Positions 47,831 through 59,500 of a stretch of DNA of 64,000 bases are shown here, piece by piece. The position numbers and the translations under genes are program-made. The notes under the pieces are model-generated. The model did not search any database, was not told the DNA's origin, and was given only the letters and a program-made list of their open reading frames with translations. Position 1 is the first letter of the stretch. Every line of letters starts with the position of its first letter. Origin of the DNA: Paracentrotus lividus (lineage: Eukaryota; Echinodermata; Echinoidea; Camarodonta; Echinidae); NCBI GenBank assembly GCA_940671915.1, contig CALNVZ010000174.1:74139831-74203830 (forward strand), read 5' to 3'.

Positions 47831-48086
47831 ATTTCTCTTTATTCCTAATTGTATTTATTTTTCTGTCTCGATTGTTTTATCTTTCTATAAGGCATTATAG
47901 ATAGTAATGGATATGCTTCATGCATTACTTCCGGGTTTGCTCCTCACACTTGTGACGTCATCAAATTGCCCTTAAAATATCCACGGATCTTCCAATTGAA
48001 CCTGATTGTATATACAATGTTCAAAGCAGCATTTCTAGTGAACGCAATATGCTAAAGGGATCAACTGAACCTTCACCGCCAAGGGC

Positions 48087-48158
48087 ACTCCGGTGGTCTA
48101 GCGGTAATGACAGTGGTCTAGCAATCCACAGGTCGTGGGTTCGAATCCCGCCCGGGCA
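48087..48158 (+). tRNA. tRNA-like head of a SINE (AGC anticodon position, degenerate)
   Basis: The A box TGGTCTAGCGG and B box GGTTCGAATCC are both intact at normal spacing. The T arm (GTGGG/CCCGC) and a 4-base anticodon stem (GTGG/CCAC) form, and AGC falls at the anticodon position of the loop. The acceptor stem pairs at only five of seven positions (ACTCCGG/CCGGGCA). A 72-base tRNA fold with weak ends, followed by a longer unrelated tail, is more like a tRNA-derived SINE than a working tRNA gene. Confidence 0.55.
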
Positions 48159-48275
48159 GCCTATGATTTTTTCATAGCTGTCTGGTTTCAAATTTATCAC
48201 ACAGCAGTTGCGTGTGCTTATACCAACATGGTTACCGTTGGAGACATATGAATAAAATTATTTGACTAAACGGTG
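48087..48275 (+). mobile_element. tRNA-derived SINE-like unit
   Basis: The tRNA-like head is followed by ~115 bases of non-tRNA sequence (CATAGCTGTCTGGTTTC, GGTTACCGTTGGAGAC) ending in ATGAATAAAATTATTTGACT. The internal RNA polymerase III promoter boxes are intact. It sits in the right arm of the foldback element. Confidence 0.5.
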
Positions 48276-48504
48276 TTCTGTTTCTCATGTACTAAATTTG
48301 ATAATGCAATTGAATTCAACAAGATTGGCCTCTTCTTTAATATTCCACTTTAAAGAACAATAAGAGCCCATTCCCTCAGACGCGTTTCGTGGAGGTAGGA
48401 CTGATGAAGTGGCCTTGGTCAGCTGGGTAGGCCTAAACAAAAAGGGGCCTCAAAATGAGAAAAAAAAAAAAATGCAAAAATGGTCATTGTGGAGGTTTTC
48501 CACT

Positions 48505-49109
48505 TCAAAATCTGCTATCAAAGTCTTATAACCGCATGTTACTGAACCGCACTTACGCCAATTCTGGACCCACTACTGCGGTACTCGCAGAATGGGTTTA
48601 GAGATAATCGATCAACAGTTGAACAAATGCTTGCATTAAGAAGACTTCTTGACGGGGTTAAAGATTACAATCTATCTCCCGTAATCACTTTCATTGACTT
48701 TAGGAAGGCTTTTGATAGCACCACAGAGGCAAATTAGAGGAGGTACTCTATGCTTATGGCATTCCAGATAAGCTTGTACATGCTTCCTATGCTAGAAAAT
48801 ATGTTCACCTGATTGTGAAACGGTCTGCTGGGGTGCTACAAGGTGACACCCTTGCACCATTTCTATTTGTTGTTGCTTTGGTCTATGCAGTGACAAACGC
48901 CATTGAAGGAAGAGAGGAAATGGGATTCACCCTTGTACCACGATATAGCCGACGGATTCATCTAGTATTTCTGAAACTGATCCTGTGATTTTCGCTGGTG
49001 ACGTAAGCCCTTGTATTGTAAGAAAGGCAAAGGATCTCCTACTGAGTAGAGAAAAGGTCTAAAGCCTTCATCTGAATGCCATGAAAACAAAAGTATAGGC
49101 TTCCCAATC
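48505..49109 (+). pseudogene. Non-LTR reverse transcriptase relic, N-terminal and palm part
   Basis: The translated blocks follow RT order: SKSYNRMLLNR, RYSQNGFRDNRSTVEQ, LSPVITFIDFRKAFDS (the first catalytic Asp region), AGVLQGDTLAPFLF, and a degraded active site reading FAGD where F-A-D-D is expected. Then follow LNAMKTKV-like residues. Several stops and frameshifts are present. The GVLQGDTLAPFLF block marks a different LINE group from the two minus-strand relics. The C-terminal part continues at 51030. Confidence 0.85.
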
Positions 49110-49299
49110 AACGGTGTCGATTTGTTTTGGCGATTAGGGGGGGGGGGGGAGGGATGATCGTTGGACATTTCCTCTTTTCCTCAATGTGACACATACGTCG
49201 CAGTGTCGATTGTTGGGGTTGTTTAATCAAATAGGGGGTAATGCTTGTACTTGTATATACACATGTTCATATAATATACATATGAACAAATTGCAGTTA

Positions 49300-50360
49300 A
49301 TATTATATAATGCGAGCGCGAAGCGCGAGCTGAAAATTTTCAATAATATTGACATTAAATGGGGCATTCGTAGCATAAGGCGAGGGCGAAACGGGGAATG
49401 AGCTTTGCGCTGCTTTATCAAAGGGGGACCATCATGATGTAATGCCTATAGATATACACACATGCATTATAATTATGCATATGAGTATATTAGTACATAT
49501 TTTTCACATTCTTATAGGCCTATTATGCGAGCGCGAAGCGCGAGCTGAAAATTTCATCAATAATGGTGACTTAGAATTGGACATTTATTGTAGCAAAATA
49601 TAAGTAAAACGAGGAAGGGGCTTTAACTGGTTTATTAAAGGGAACCACCATGATATAATGCCTATAGATATACACACATGCATATTATTATGCATGTGAG
49701 TATATGAATTGCGTCGAATTCATAACTATGGCTAGAATGCGAGCGCGAGCTTAAAATTTTCTGAAATGAAACATGGTATTTCGTCGGCTTGGAGCCAGAA
49801 GGGCGCTATTGCAGATCAAGGATGTTCCGTTTGGAGCCAGAAGGGCGCTATTACCATTGACTTTGTACAGTAATAGCGCCCTTATGGCTCTCAACGGAAC
49901 ATCTATAAGATGCCATAACGCCCTTATGGCTCCCAACAGACGATTTGTAGCCTTATCATTATGTAAGCGCCAAATTGGTGATGGGCTAGGGGGCTTTAAC
50001 TGGTGATTAGACGTTCATTAGAAGCGAATCACAATGACGTCATGCCAGCATACACAAATCTATATAAATATGGACGAATTCCAGTTAGGGTCCTATTGTG
50101 TGAGCGCGAAGCGCGAGCTGAAAATTTTCTCAATAATTATGACCTGAAACACCTGCTTGGTAGTTAAAACGTACCATTGTGACGTAATACCTATACTAGT
50201 ATACATGCATAAAAGATGAACGAATTCTAATCTCGACAAGCCTATATAATGAGAAAGGGAAGCGCGAGGCTAAAAAATTTTCTTAACAAAATTTTCAGGC
50301 AATTTTCAGCAGTAATATGAAACGGAATTTGAAGCATCATGCGATCGCGAAGTGCGAGCG
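49300..50360. repeat. Irregular array with GCGAGCGCGAAGCGCGAGC core
   Basis: The core recurs near 49308, 49525, 49738, 50100, 50228 (degenerate) and 50340, usually followed by TGAAAATTTTC. Spacing is ~215 bases for the first units. Units also share ATGCCTATAGATATACACACATGCAT. Related copies lie at 890-1096. Confidence 0.8.
49781..49943. mobile_element. Short hairpin MITE (163 bp)
   Basis: TCGTCGGCTTGGAGCCAGAA at the left and its diverged inverted partner at the right form a near-continuous hairpin. The block GGAGCCAGAAGGGCGCTATT occurs twice on the left and its complement twice on the right. It inserted within the GCGCGAGC array. Confidence 0.75.
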
Positions 50361-51029
50361 GATTTGTTTCCACTGAGAGCCAAGTAGCGACTAACTTGAA
50401 AAGAGGGCATTTAGCCCCCGAGAATTATTATAGTGATGAAGGTGTATTATACAATTAATGGTCCGAGTCCCCAAAAGTTACCACTATCGATGAAAAACCG
50501 AGAGTGTTATACAGACTCTTTAATATTCATTATTCAATTTATCATGACCATCGTTGTGGATGATCGTGGATTATTGATTAGGGAATACTTTTGCCCTCAT
50601 TTTTACTTATCGAGGCACCTTTTCCCTATGCACCCTGGGCCTGGGATCGGTGCCCCTGATTATCATCGATTTGAATGGGTATTTTCCAATTGTGAATAGT
50701 GAAACATCTACCCTTCTATCATCTACATGGTGCATTGTGTATTACATGATTACTAAAGTATATCAGGCACACACGAGGAAGATTAACGGTAGAGTGAGAA
50801 AATAATGGATTTTTGAATGTCATAAATCTGCATTTTAGACTGCAAAATAATAAATGTCATAAAAAGTGTTTTATAAATTATGATAACGAATTTGTAATGG
50901 GTAGATTTATATGCACATAATATGATACTTTTCATTTTCTTGATATCAAAATATTGGGGGGGGGGATGATTGTACACCATTCCCCACCAAAATTATTGGG
51001 GGGATGCACCCCCCCCCACTATCGACACC

Positions 51030-51320
51030 CATGTTCCCAATTGTAATGATGATACCATCTCAACTATGGGTGGTGCCACATTTGAGACAAGCGATATTAA
51101 ATATCTTAGTTCTTGGATATCAACAACAAAACAAGATGTAAACATGAGGAGAGGCTTTGCTTGGAGAGCCTTACATAGTAATGAGTAATGCGTAGTATTT
51201 GGAAATCCAAATGACATTCAGAGAATACTATTTGTGATTTCTATAGAAGGTGAATCTGCACTTCTTTATTGAGCCGAAACCTGATCTCTGACAGAGCAGC
51301 TGTAGCTGAAGCACCCCCCC
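51030..51320 (+). pseudogene. C-terminal part of the split plus-strand LINE
   Basis: It reads TMGGATFETSDIKYLSSWIS, then NMRRGFAWRALH, and in a shifted frame ESALLY followed by AET-SLTEQL. This is the order seen after the RT palm in LINEs of this type (KYLGSW, R-x-x-A-W, LLYGAETW-LT). It continues the relic at 48505-49109 once the insertion is removed. Confidence 0.75.
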
Positions 51321-51324
51321 CCCC

Positions 51325-51325
51325 G

Positions 51326-51359
<34 letters not shown>

Positions 51360-51375
51360 AGAAGAAGAAAAAGAA
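51325..51375. repeat. Poly(A) and GAA-rich tail
   Basis: A C run, then ~31 A, then GAAGAAGAAG. It lies just after the LINE C-terminal part and may be its 3' tail, although only a few tens of bases of 3' UTR separate them. Confidence 0.5.
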
Positions 51376-51539
51376 ATAAGAAATCCAACCTTTATGAGGT
51401 CATTGACTTATGACTAATTTGGCATTCGCTCATATTAGAGATTACTAGTTGAAACTATGTGCTAAGTTTCAAGAAATAACTCGCAGTCAAATGGACGAAA
51501 ATTAACAATGAAAATATGCCAAATTACACTTTTTATTAA

Positions 51540-52294
51540 CCCTAAAAAGACTGGGCTATTTTGACACACATAAAGACTGGGGGGGGGGCTCATTCAGCCC
51601 CCCCTAAGATCTCGGCCGTTGAGCGCGCGATCGCGCCGAAAATTGGCACACGCGTTACCCACGGCATCCTCTCCAAAACCGAAGAGTCATATTCTCCGAA
51701 AAATTTCTTCACTAATTAATTATGCTAATTTATGCATAAAATCTAAGATTTGCTCTAATTAATTAAATAAAGCTCTAAAAGTGCTAATTTTTGGTTTACA
51801 GGCTCTTTGTAGGCTTCTGGTGAAATGGGTTTTAAAAAAAAATCTGTATCAAGATTTTTTTCTTATGTATTCTATTGTTTTTAAAATTTCTTATGTATTT
51901 CTTTGTTTTTTGACTTTTTGTTTTTTATTGTTTTTTCGATGAAAATCATTGGTGACACTATTTTAATCATAAACAACCTTAAATTAATTGATTTTAATCA
52001 GTTAAAGAGAAAATAATGATACATTTATGAATTTCGGCTGAAAACACAATTTGTATTGGATTTGTACACAAAATCACGTATTTGAGCTACTTTGGGTCTG
52101 ACGCACGGTTACAAAATGTTACGTAATTTCGGAACCGCGTACCCGGGCATCGCAAATTTGGTCTCAAAAGTTGCGCGAGACTTAAAAGAAAATAGTCATG
52201 AAGTCTCGCCGAATTTTTTTTTTGCGTTGCGAAGTTATCGCGAAAAATGTCGAGGGGGGGGGGCTGAATGAGCCCCCCCCCAGTCTTTTTAGGG
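51540..52294. mobile_element. piggyBac-type MITE (TTAA target site)
   Basis: TTAA flanks both sides (51536-51539 and 52295-52298). The ends CCCTAAAAAGACTGGG and CCCAGTCTTTTTAGGG are inverted. A second inverted block just inside reads GGGGGGGCTCATTCAGCC at the left with its partner GGCTGAATGAGCCCCCCC at the right. TTAA duplication with CCC...GGG ends is the hallmark of piggyBac elements. No transposase is present. Confidence 0.85.
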
Positions 52295-52298
52295 TTAA

Positions 52299-53764
52299 AC
52301 CTCTGTAGATAAAGACAATGGAGGAGGGCAGTCAATGCCTGACAAATTTGAAATTCGGCCTATTTGCATTGATTATTATTGTTCATTCTACCATGAGTTA
52401 TTCCATGAAACTTGACACACAGCTCCAGATGGTCACCAACTAACACGATCTCGATTCAAATTGCATATCCGGTAAGTCACTGAGCCGTGACGAAGCCCTA
52501 AACTTTCTTCTCATTTGCAAGATTTTCTTGGTTCTTGTGCCCACTGAGGCGTCAAGCATCGGGATTTTTGTGAAAATAAAATTAGAGGTACTCCCCCAAA
52601 AACAATCGTGCTGTTTAATAAAAGTAAAGAATCAAATTTAAGTCCATATCTTATACATGAAAAAAATATCTTTTCCAGTGAAGCATGAATTTTTAAATTA
52701 TTGCCATATGATCATTGACACATGTCCAAAGGTTATGAACATACATGTAACCCCAAAAAATGTAATTTAGATGATTTTTTTAGTCCAAAAAAATACTGCA
52801 ATACCTGATCATAATTTAAAAATGGCCTATTTTTGGTTATTTTATGTGTTTATTCAACCATGAATAGTTAGCAACGTCAAAATACACTTCCAAAACAGGA
52901 ATTCCATCATATTTGATCGAATATACGACGTAAAATTCACAAAACTGCAGTTTTTGAAATTATAACCCAGTGTTCACTGAACTGTGAAATTTTACCATGA
53001 ACCCACATTGTATGTTAGGGCACACATGTGGCATTTTTTTTTTTTTTTACAAGTGTGATGTAGAAAATGTTGAATATTGTTCCAAAATCATTTAGTCAAA
53101 GTTGTGATAATCGGCTTGTGAACTTAAAAATGACATTTTTGCATTCAACCATTACTCACTGACGCATGCCAAGATGATTTTTCCTAAAAATCTGTCACAT
53201 GGTAGCTAATAAAATTACCTACACGGACATATAATTAGATTTTTTTTTTTTCCAATTTCTCCTGGTTCATTATTGATAGCTGAAATAGGGGAAAATTCGT
53301 TTTTGGGTTGTGTTTAAATATATGATTATTAATATTATTATTTTTTAATGACAGCCATATAATTTGATATTTAAGACTGAAAAATGTTGGTGATAAATTT
53401 CTATGAAGAAACAATAAAATAAAGAGGTTGAAACACTATAGATAAAATAAAAAAATAAATATAAAGATATAAATTTTCATACAGGAATTCTTTTCAAGTT
53501 TAATTGTATTTGCTAGTGAAATCCTACAAAGAATATTTGAAAAATAGCATGCTAGGACCAGTATAGTGAACTATAGCAAAAAGTACGATTTCTTGCTTAA
53601 ATCAGCAAATTAGAAAATTATAGTATACCATTTTGAGGATTACATTGCAGGAGACGCGAGTGCCAATTCTAGCAGAAAGATACAGAATATGGGCCGAAGT
53701 GTTTGGCCATACAAAATTTTATACAGTACGAGAAAAGATTTTTGAAGAGAAAATAATTTAAACC
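52299..53764. other. No gene recognised
   Basis: AT-rich unique-looking sequence with short homopolymers (53033-53050). No inverted repeats or protein-like frames were noticed. Confidence 0.45.
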
Positions 53765-53917
53765 AATAGCGGATCCAGGCGGGGTACAGGGGATGTGCAC
53801 CCCCTCTATAATTTGAAAACTACCCATTGACTCTACATGTTATAATCAGAAAATTTTCGGCTGCAACCCCTATTTTTTTTCGCCCCCCTATATTTCAACG
53901 ACTTGGATCCACTAATG

Positions 53918-53963
<46 letters not shown>
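53765..53963. repeat. GGATCCA-ended short element with poly(A)
   Basis: AGCGGATCCAGGCGGGG at the left and CTTGGATCCACTAATGC at the right are loosely inverted, followed by a run of ~40 A. Text like GTGCACCCCC and CGCCCCCCTATA lies inside. Part of the same family is near 1470-1520. Confidence 0.5.
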
Positions 53964-53965
<2 letters not shown>

Positions 53966-53984
53966 GTATCACTTTTTATTTTCA

Positions 53985-54870
53985 ATGATTTGACCACATC
54001 ATCCTCATCAACACACAAGTGGCATTAACCAAGGGGTGAACAAATCTGATGCTATAAAAAAAATGAGTGAAAGTTAAACAAAAATTGTAAGGAAAATCGA
54101 CATTTAAGTTGACCTTTTGACCCCTTTAAGACTTTTGATCTCATCATCTTCATCAACACACATGTTGTATTTCCCAAGAATTATTTGTACCATGTGTGAA
54201 CACAATTGAAATTGAAGGAGATATAAAGAAAAACAAAAAGTGTAAGAAAAGTCGACCTTTCAGTTGACCTTTTGACCCCTATATGACCTTTTATCTCATC
54301 ATCTTCATCAACACACATGTGGTAGGCCTATTACCCAAGAATGCATTTGTACAATTGAAGGAGAAATAAAGAAAACAAAATGTTGACCTTTAAGTTGACC
54401 TTTTGACCCCTATCTGACCTTTGATCTCATCATCCTCATCAACACACATGCGGTATTACCCAAGAATCATTTGTACCAAGTGTGAACACAATTGAAGGAG
54501 AAACAAAGAAAACAAAAAGTTTAAGAAAAGTTGACTTTTTGACCCCTATATGACCTTTGACCTCATCATCGTAATCGACACACATGTGGTTTTACCCAAG
54601 AATCACATGTACCATGTGCGAACATAATTGAAGGAGAAGTAAAGAAATGAGAGCAAGTTAAAAAAAAACTAACATTTTTGTATCAGGCCTCATATCATTT
54701 GACCTTTTGACCCCTAGATGACCTTTCACCCCATCATCCTTATAGACAAATATTTGGTATTACCCAAGTATCATTTGTACGAAGTGTCAACACAAATGAT
54801 GCTGAAATAAAGAAATAAGAGCAAGTTGAACCAAAACTAAAAACTTTAACATTTTCGTAACAGACTAACA
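53985..54870. repeat. Tandem array, ~150 bp unit, with TTGACCTTTTGACCCCT blocks
   Basis: Five to six units are marked by TGACCTTTTGACCCCT near 54112, 54268, 54399, 54536 and 54699. Each is followed by ATGACCTTTGATCTCATCAT, CATCAACACACATG, ACCCAAGAATCA and GAACACAATTGAAGGAG. The family differs from the 41230-42470 array but shares the TGACC(T)TTTGACC feature. Confidence 0.9.
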
Positions 54871-54917
54871 GACCAAATGACTTTGATCAGGCAAGACAAA
54901 AAAGACCTGTGAACATT

Positions 54918-54956
54918 TTTATTGGTTCAATGTCACATTGTTTATTTCATAAGGCA
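54918..54956 (-). promoter_or_regulatory. Candidate polyadenylation signals for CACYBP
   Basis: AATAAA on the minus strand occurs at 54951-54956 and again at 54918-54923, about 1.4 kb after the CACYBP stop. No nearer hexamer was noticed. The intervening 54957-56341 shows no repeat or gene and would be the 3' UTR. Confidence 0.4.
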
Positions 54957-56341
54957 TAACACCATACATGATTCATAAAAAAATAGCCAAAATTGCAGAT
55001 TACAAACAATAACAGATAGGCCCACAGATTACAATCCATTTCCACACTAGAAATACCACAATCACGTTGTATAAATCCGTACCCGTGTATCAACCACACT
55101 CCTAAATTTGGACAAGCAAATCGCATTATCAGTCAACTGTTACTTAGCTGAGGTGTGCAACACACTCTTTGAACTGTTAAAAGGGTCGTAATCAAACTCT
55201 GTTGTATTTTTCTTTCCTTCTTTTTTTCAAACCTCAATTTGGCTGATAAAAAGGAAATAGAAATACAGATTTTTTTTTTTATGAAAAATTATTTTGTACC
55301 ACATCTTTGTCCTTCTTTTGAACATGATTACCAGAACAATCACGAATATGCATGGGTGCGCAATCCTACGAAAAAAAGTATGTAAAAACGTGTATAAGCC
55401 ACATCCCCAATTTTCTATTTTTGAAAAAAAGTTGCGACTTATAAACTATAAATTACAGACCAACCTTATCTATCTTTGGCATGTGTGCAACAAAATTATT
55501 TTGTAACGAGGCCATCCCCCAGTCCAAATATCAAACATGGTCACATTTGTCTACATGTCAATTTGTTCAGAATATCCATTAAAAAAGCTTCAGGTTATTA
55601 ACCCATGTAGTTTATAACAAAACGTTTGTCAATGGTATTATAAAAGTTTTATACTTCGAACTGACTATTTAGAAAATCTTGATAAAACTACACGTCAAGA
55701 AGCTCATTGTGGTCCATGGTTGTAACTTTGATGGCGCATAATGAGTTGTAAAATAAAATATACAATGCCTGCAAATATAGACTAGAGTGTCACAGCCCAA
55801 CTAGATGTTAAAACATGTACATCCCTTCTGTAGTCCAAATTCAGGTCCACCGTGAAACAAGGCCAAAATTTCTGTCTTCAAACAAAGCACCAATCCAAAT
55901 GAAAAACTTTGAAGATGGTAACAATGTACAAAATCCATATGCTGTAAAATATATTGGCTCAGTTCCCATGTGAAGACAAATTTAACACCTTTTTTTTAAC
56001 GAAAGTCTTCTATGCTTGACCAGAATACATTGAGGCAAACATTCCAATCATTGAAAATTATGTCCTTTGTGTACTCTACATATTATGTCCTCCAACTAAG
56101 TTTGGCGAGCCTCAATGAAAGAAGATGATGTGCATTTTGCACAATAGGAATGGTCAATATCCTTCTTTGACTATAGGTTGTGGGGGGGGGGGAGGGGTCC
56201 TATACCCCTTAAATATCCCATTTAAAGGAAATTAATGTACAAAAAAAAACAAAAACCAAGGCCGAAAGTGATTACATCATTTGAGACACTATAACGATGC
56301 AGAAGCGAAAGACGCTATAGTTATGGAACGACACTATATGG

Positions 56342-56504
56342 CTATCGTGGGAAATCGACTGTATCTTTCTTCTCACGAGCCTGTGTCCAAGCTTGGGCTA
56401 TTGTTCTCTTCATATCATCATCACCATCATCATACATCTGCTTCATAAGATCCATAATCCCTGAGGACGGGTCGGCTGTGTTTGTTTTAGGAGCGGCAGG
56501 TTTC
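56342..56504 (-). CDS. CACYBP: CACYBP last exon (SGS domain)
   Basis: The acceptor has a long pyrimidine (C13) tract before CAG. It enters in phase 2 and encodes ADPSSGIMDLMKQMYDDGDD and the basic AWTQAREKK end, then TAG. This is the most conserved part of the protein. Confidence 0.92.
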
Positions 56505-59500
56505 CTGGGGGGGGGGGGGTAACAAGAATTAAAATAATCATCATAAAAACCAATATGTTAAAACAAATCTTTTCGTGGAGAATACATGAACCAAGTAATG
56601 AAAGGGTTGGATAACAATTTCATGAATTGTTTTTATAGAAATAACAAAAACAGTAGGTTAGTTACATTTAGTTACAAGGACATTTCAGCCAGTAACTGAT
56701 GAAAAATACGATTACCTCCAAAACATGAAAATATTTTTTTCCTTTATATTAAAATTTGTGACAAAAATGTTTCAAGAATCTCCCGCAACTTTTAGAAAAA
56801 GAGATAATTTGAAAATATTTAGTAAATTTTATTGCTGCCAGTCTCATCTGTAAAATTGTATTGATGGTTGGAGATCTTAAGAAAATCAATAATTTTTTTT
56901 TCTTGCTGAATTTGAAAGAACCTTATCATTAGTGAGATTCCATTCACAAACATTCATATCATTACAAGCACATTTCATTTTTGGGTGCGATGTGCAATGA
57001 TTCATGGAATTGCTCCCTTTGCAATGATTATCATTCTGAAGTTTTAAGTTGGGTTAAGTTATGGTATCACAAATTCTTATTGTAATATTGTGAAATGAAT
57101 TAAGTACATACCCTTTCTGTTTCGACTTCTTCTCAGTCTGTGTCAGATATTCCCAATTCTTTTCCTCACTTTTCTTCATTAAGAGCACAATGCTGTCTGA
57201 TTTCACCTACAAAAAATGGAATGGAAACAAAACATGTACAGTTTATGTTTCGTTTCAGCATTTTACCCGTATCATTGGCCACATCATGTTTTGCAGCTAC
57301 AATACAGGAGAAATTTGAAGAACATTTTCAGCATAAAAAACAGTATGTAATTTTGAATGACAGGACACCGATTCAAATCATTTAGGACCAGATTTAAAAC
57401 CCACTTGCATTTATCGTGTTGACAATTTTTGAGTTAGAAGTAAAAGTTTTCAATATTTTAGGTTAACCTATTAGGTTAACCTAAACCATTCACTCAGAGG
57501 TTATATGCAACAGGTCAGCACGTGGTTCACTGGGGAACGGACGTGTGGTTTTATGCAGTTTAAGGGGAGGGCTTAGGATAGGTAGAGAGGATTTTTATTT
57601 TCATTTATTTGGAGGGGGCCTATGGCTGACTAAAACAAGAGGAAGAGAAGGCTAAAAAGAAAATGATTTCTCACAAGTTTGTGAGTAATCTAAAATGTGT
57701 TGAATATTTACCTTATGTTGACTAGGAGTTCATGGAGTTCAACTAGGGTCATCAGTTTGTGATAAATTTAATAATTCCTACTCAAATTAGGACTATATTC
57801 CTATGCTTCATTAAAAAAAAAAATCTGGAAACAAACTACTATTTACTGTTACAAAATAATTCATGTCTAGCCAATGTGCAAAATGATTGTGGGTCATCAC
57901 ATTAGTCAAATGTACAGTGAAATCGTTTTTTAATATGTGCCCAGTGTAAACATACCTTATGATGACTCTTATCTGGGATGATTTGTTGAAGGAGGCTGTT
58001 CATAACGAGTTGATGAATGCAATCTGCTTTCCTCACTCTAAGGCTCACAGAACTGAAAAAGATAGAGTCAACAAGTTGTTGCAGTTTTAGTTTTCACACT
58101 GCTGTCAAGATTAGTTATGCCAGTTATAAGAACTGCCAACATGCCCAACAAATTGAATGTGCCACTATATGCTATTGCTTTTTTAAAACAAAAATTATAA
58201 GTAAACATTGAAAGAGCTCATTTACGCAAAATCTTATTGCTGAAAAAAAAATTGTGTCTTAATTTCATGATTTAAGCAAAATTCAATTGAACTTTTATCA
58301 TTATTATTATTCTACAAAAACGTTTTTTTAGTGCCAATTCTAAAATTCTATAGGATTACAAATAAGTGTAACATTATAAAAGTAAGAAATCCTAAGAAAA
58401 CCCCTACATCAAGATAAAACCAGTAATGGCAGAGAGAGGAAAGCCTTTTCTTACCTTGAAGTGTATTCAACTGTGATATCTTCTTTTGGCAGCGATTGAA
58501 CCCCGTTCAGAGTAACGTACACCTTCACAAACTTTGGTGATTGATCCCAACCTACACGTTGGAGAAAAACAATGTTGGACCTCTCAATTGATGAAATGAT
58601 ACATGGATAATGGAAACTTTTATTAAAAGATTTTTGTTGAGCACTACACCTTACCAATATTGTTTTCACCAGACACAATATGTTTCATCAGAACTGCTTT
58701 ATTCGGAAATGTGTACATGATTAGAGTGTCAAATATTGACTATGTATGTTATTAATGTAGGCCTATATTGGCATTGGTAAAAAAGAATCTTTTGGTATAA
58801 AGTTTGATTACCGAATTCAATTAACAATATTATTTCAATTTCTGGACCAATAACAAAAACTGAAGTGAAGTCATTTTACTTTTTCCCTCCGGCACATTAA
58901 AGTCAAAATTTATTTTTCATAATTTACTCCAAGAAAATACCTAAAATTCAAAATTTTGTTGGCAGGGTACCTAGCCACATAACAAAATGATGAAAAAAAA
59001 TTCCAATCCACTTTTCCCCCTACACTACTCATCACTTGCGTCAATTTCACATTGTATCCCAAAGCAGTATCGATACATATAATACTCATGGTTTAAATGG
59101 CCTACCGGCTCATGCTCACCGCTTTGCTAGCACCAGATATACTTTTCCTTCCACTGGCTCAATAGGAGGGGATTAGTACATTGAGTATACATGTATAATT
59201 CTCCAGACCAAGTGCATTAACTTTTGGAAAACCGGCAATATAGTTAATTCTCTAGTAGCCAGGACTTCATAATGAACTGCATGGTGACTAGTCAATGTTT
59301 TAGAAAATCTTCACATTCATTAATAATTCATACCATAAGACTTGACCGTTTTTGTTGGTAGTTTGGAGACCTTGATTTTCTGTGACTCGGTTGGTTTTGG
59401 TAAAGTGTCTGGAGTGGCAGATGCTGTTGAAAGGGGGACATCGCTGCTGGCCACTGCACCTCCTTTATCTCCCGAATCTCCTTTCTGTTCCACCTTCTCG

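Larger units (their letters stand above)
46771..48348. mobile_element. Foldback element carrying a minisatellite in its loop
   Basis: The ends GTGGAATAGTAAAGA and TCTTTAATATTCCAC are inverted. Inner blocks also match in inverted order: GATGACGTCATAAGTGTGAGG near 46938 against CCTCACACTTGTGACGTCATC near 47942, and TGTAATGCATTAC against GCATTACTTCC. The loop is the 30 bp minisatellite at 47035-47830. A SINE-like unit sits in the right arm. Confidence 0.7.
46555..48510. mobile_element. Diverged fragment of the 1 kb MITE family, split by an insertion
   Basis: 46555-46770 matches the family interior (TGACAAGG, GGGAAGATAGAAATTTC, GACCC-TCCCCT). 48349-48510 matches the next part (TAAAGAACAATAA, CTCAGACGCGTTTC, AAAAAGGGGCC, TGGTCATTGTGGAGG). 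The two halves are adjacent in copies 1-4, so 46771-48348 was inserted between them. Confidence 0.75.
49113..51029. mobile_element. Insertion splitting the plus-strand LINE
   Basis: The ends GGTGTCGAT and ATCGACACC are inverted and lie exactly between the palm part and the C-terminal part of the RT relic. G-rich tracts adjoin both ends (GGGGGGGGGG at 49138 and 50955). The interior holds the GCGCGAGC repeats and a small hairpin MITE. No transposase was recognised. Confidence 0.6.

Noticed and set aside
47068-47848. Three overlapping plus-strand frames of 207-237 codons, rich in Phe, Ser and Leu
   Set aside because: They are the three reading frames of one 30 bp minisatellite that lacks stop codons. 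Unit repetition, not coding, explains them.
55294-57385. Plus-strand frames at 55294-55506 and 57140-57385
   Set aside because: They overlap the CACYBP 3' UTR and an exon on the opposite strand, and they have no recognisable features.
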